A DNA stretch of 64,000 nucleotides from Clostridium sp. (GTDB lineage Bacteria > Bacillota > Clostridia > Clostridiales > Clostridiaceae). The notes beneath the pieces are model-generated. The model ran no database searches. It saw only the letters and a list, made by a program, of their open reading frames with translations, and was not told where the DNA came from. Where the stretch lies: positions 1 to 64,000 of the forward strand of contig JALEZF010000022.1 of the NCBI GenBank assembly GCA_022773025.1, read 5' to 3'. The translations under genes and the position numbers were made by a program. Shown here piece after piece: positions 63,931-64,000 of this stretch; within the stretch, counting starts at the first letter, position 1, and the number at the start of each line of letters is the position of its first letter.

Positions 63931-64000
63931 ATGGAATTATTTGAAATGATTTTAAATACTGTGAAAAACATCAACATTTTATCTATTCTAGATATCCTTG
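63931..64000 (+). CDS. cdaA: Probable diadenylate cyclase CdaA (5' end only)
   Basis: An open frame from ATG 63931 runs off the window and encodes MELFEMILNTVKNINILSIL..., which resembles the hydrophobic N-terminus of clostridial CdaA, a membrane enzyme making cyclic di-AMP. GAGGTGGC lies about 13 bases upstream. Only 23 residues are visible and no catalytic motif can be seen, so the call is tentative. Confidence 0.5.
   Translation, partial: MELFEMILNTVKNINILSILDIL

Overview
The window is AT-rich, Gram-positive chromosomal DNA from a Clostridium-type anaerobe. Evidence: the classical S10-spc-alpha ribosomal order; strong GGAGG ribosome-binding sites and frequent TTG/GTG starts; a complete coenzyme-B12-dependent methylaspartate (glutamate fermentation) gene set of the kind known from C. 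tetanomorphum, C. cochlearium and C. tetani; a thioredoxin reductase-like protein without an NADPH site, as described in clostridia; and a SleB-type cell-wall hydrolase. The methylaspartate ammonia-lyase looks clearly divergent from my recollection of the C. tetanomorphum enzyme, so a related species is more likely. I saw no tRNA, rRNA, CRISPR array, insertion sequence or prophage.

Layout. 1-14.9 kb: ribosomal protein superoperon (3' end of rplC through rplQ) with secY, adk, map, a KOW-type RNA-binding protein, infA and rpoA, ending at a clear terminator. 14.9-19.4 kb: ECF transporter energising module (ecfA1-ecfA2-ecfT), truA, and rplM-rpsI with its own promoter. 19.6-25.4 kb: accessory genes: an acetyltransferase fused to a SagB-like nitroreductase, a kinase-like phosphotransferase, an internally deleted acetyltransferase, a flavodoxin, and a LytTR regulator-DUF3021-ABC transporter unit. 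25.7-28.1 kb: Na/phosphate symporter-like protein and a secreted amidase. 28.3-32.8 kb (minus strand): three tandem gltS glutamate transporter paralogs sharing a promoter/start-site element. 33.7-46.3 kb: GntR regulator, glutamate mutase (glmS, glmL, glmE), methylaspartate ammonia-lyase, two-subunit mesaconase, citramalate lyase (citD, citE, citF), then citC, citX, citG for lyase maturation. 46.3-53 kb: TPR protein, sbcD-sbcC, and a pentapeptide-repeat/pore-like membrane protein. 53-57.2 kb: a sigma-54 activator with an N-terminal HPr domain, divergent from ptsI. 57.3-64 kb: ECF sigma and membrane anti-sigma factor, small TPR protein, isoaspartyl dipeptidase, thioredoxin plus NADPH-site-less reductase, cell-wall hydrolase, an unknown membrane-anchored protein, and the start of a probable cdaA.

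How the genes work together. Glutamate enters by GltS, is rearranged by GlmES to 3-methylaspartate, deaminated to mesaconate, hydrated to citramalate and cleaved to acetate and pyruvate. CitC, CitX and CitG make and load the lyase prosthetic group. An 18-bp inverted repeat sits between the promoter and the GntR regulator gene that begins this unit.

The best candidate for an under-described system is the ptsI locus. A canonical -24/-12 sigma-54 promoter lies in front of ptsI; three copies of a 17-bp palindrome (TTGATA-N5-TATCAA) lie between ptsI and the divergent activator gene; and the activator carries an HPr-like domain that keeps His15 and Ser46. This suggests a loop in which Enzyme I could phosphorylate the activator of its own gene. 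A second regulatory observation is a CsoR/CstR-type palindrome directly downstream of the thioredoxin promoter.
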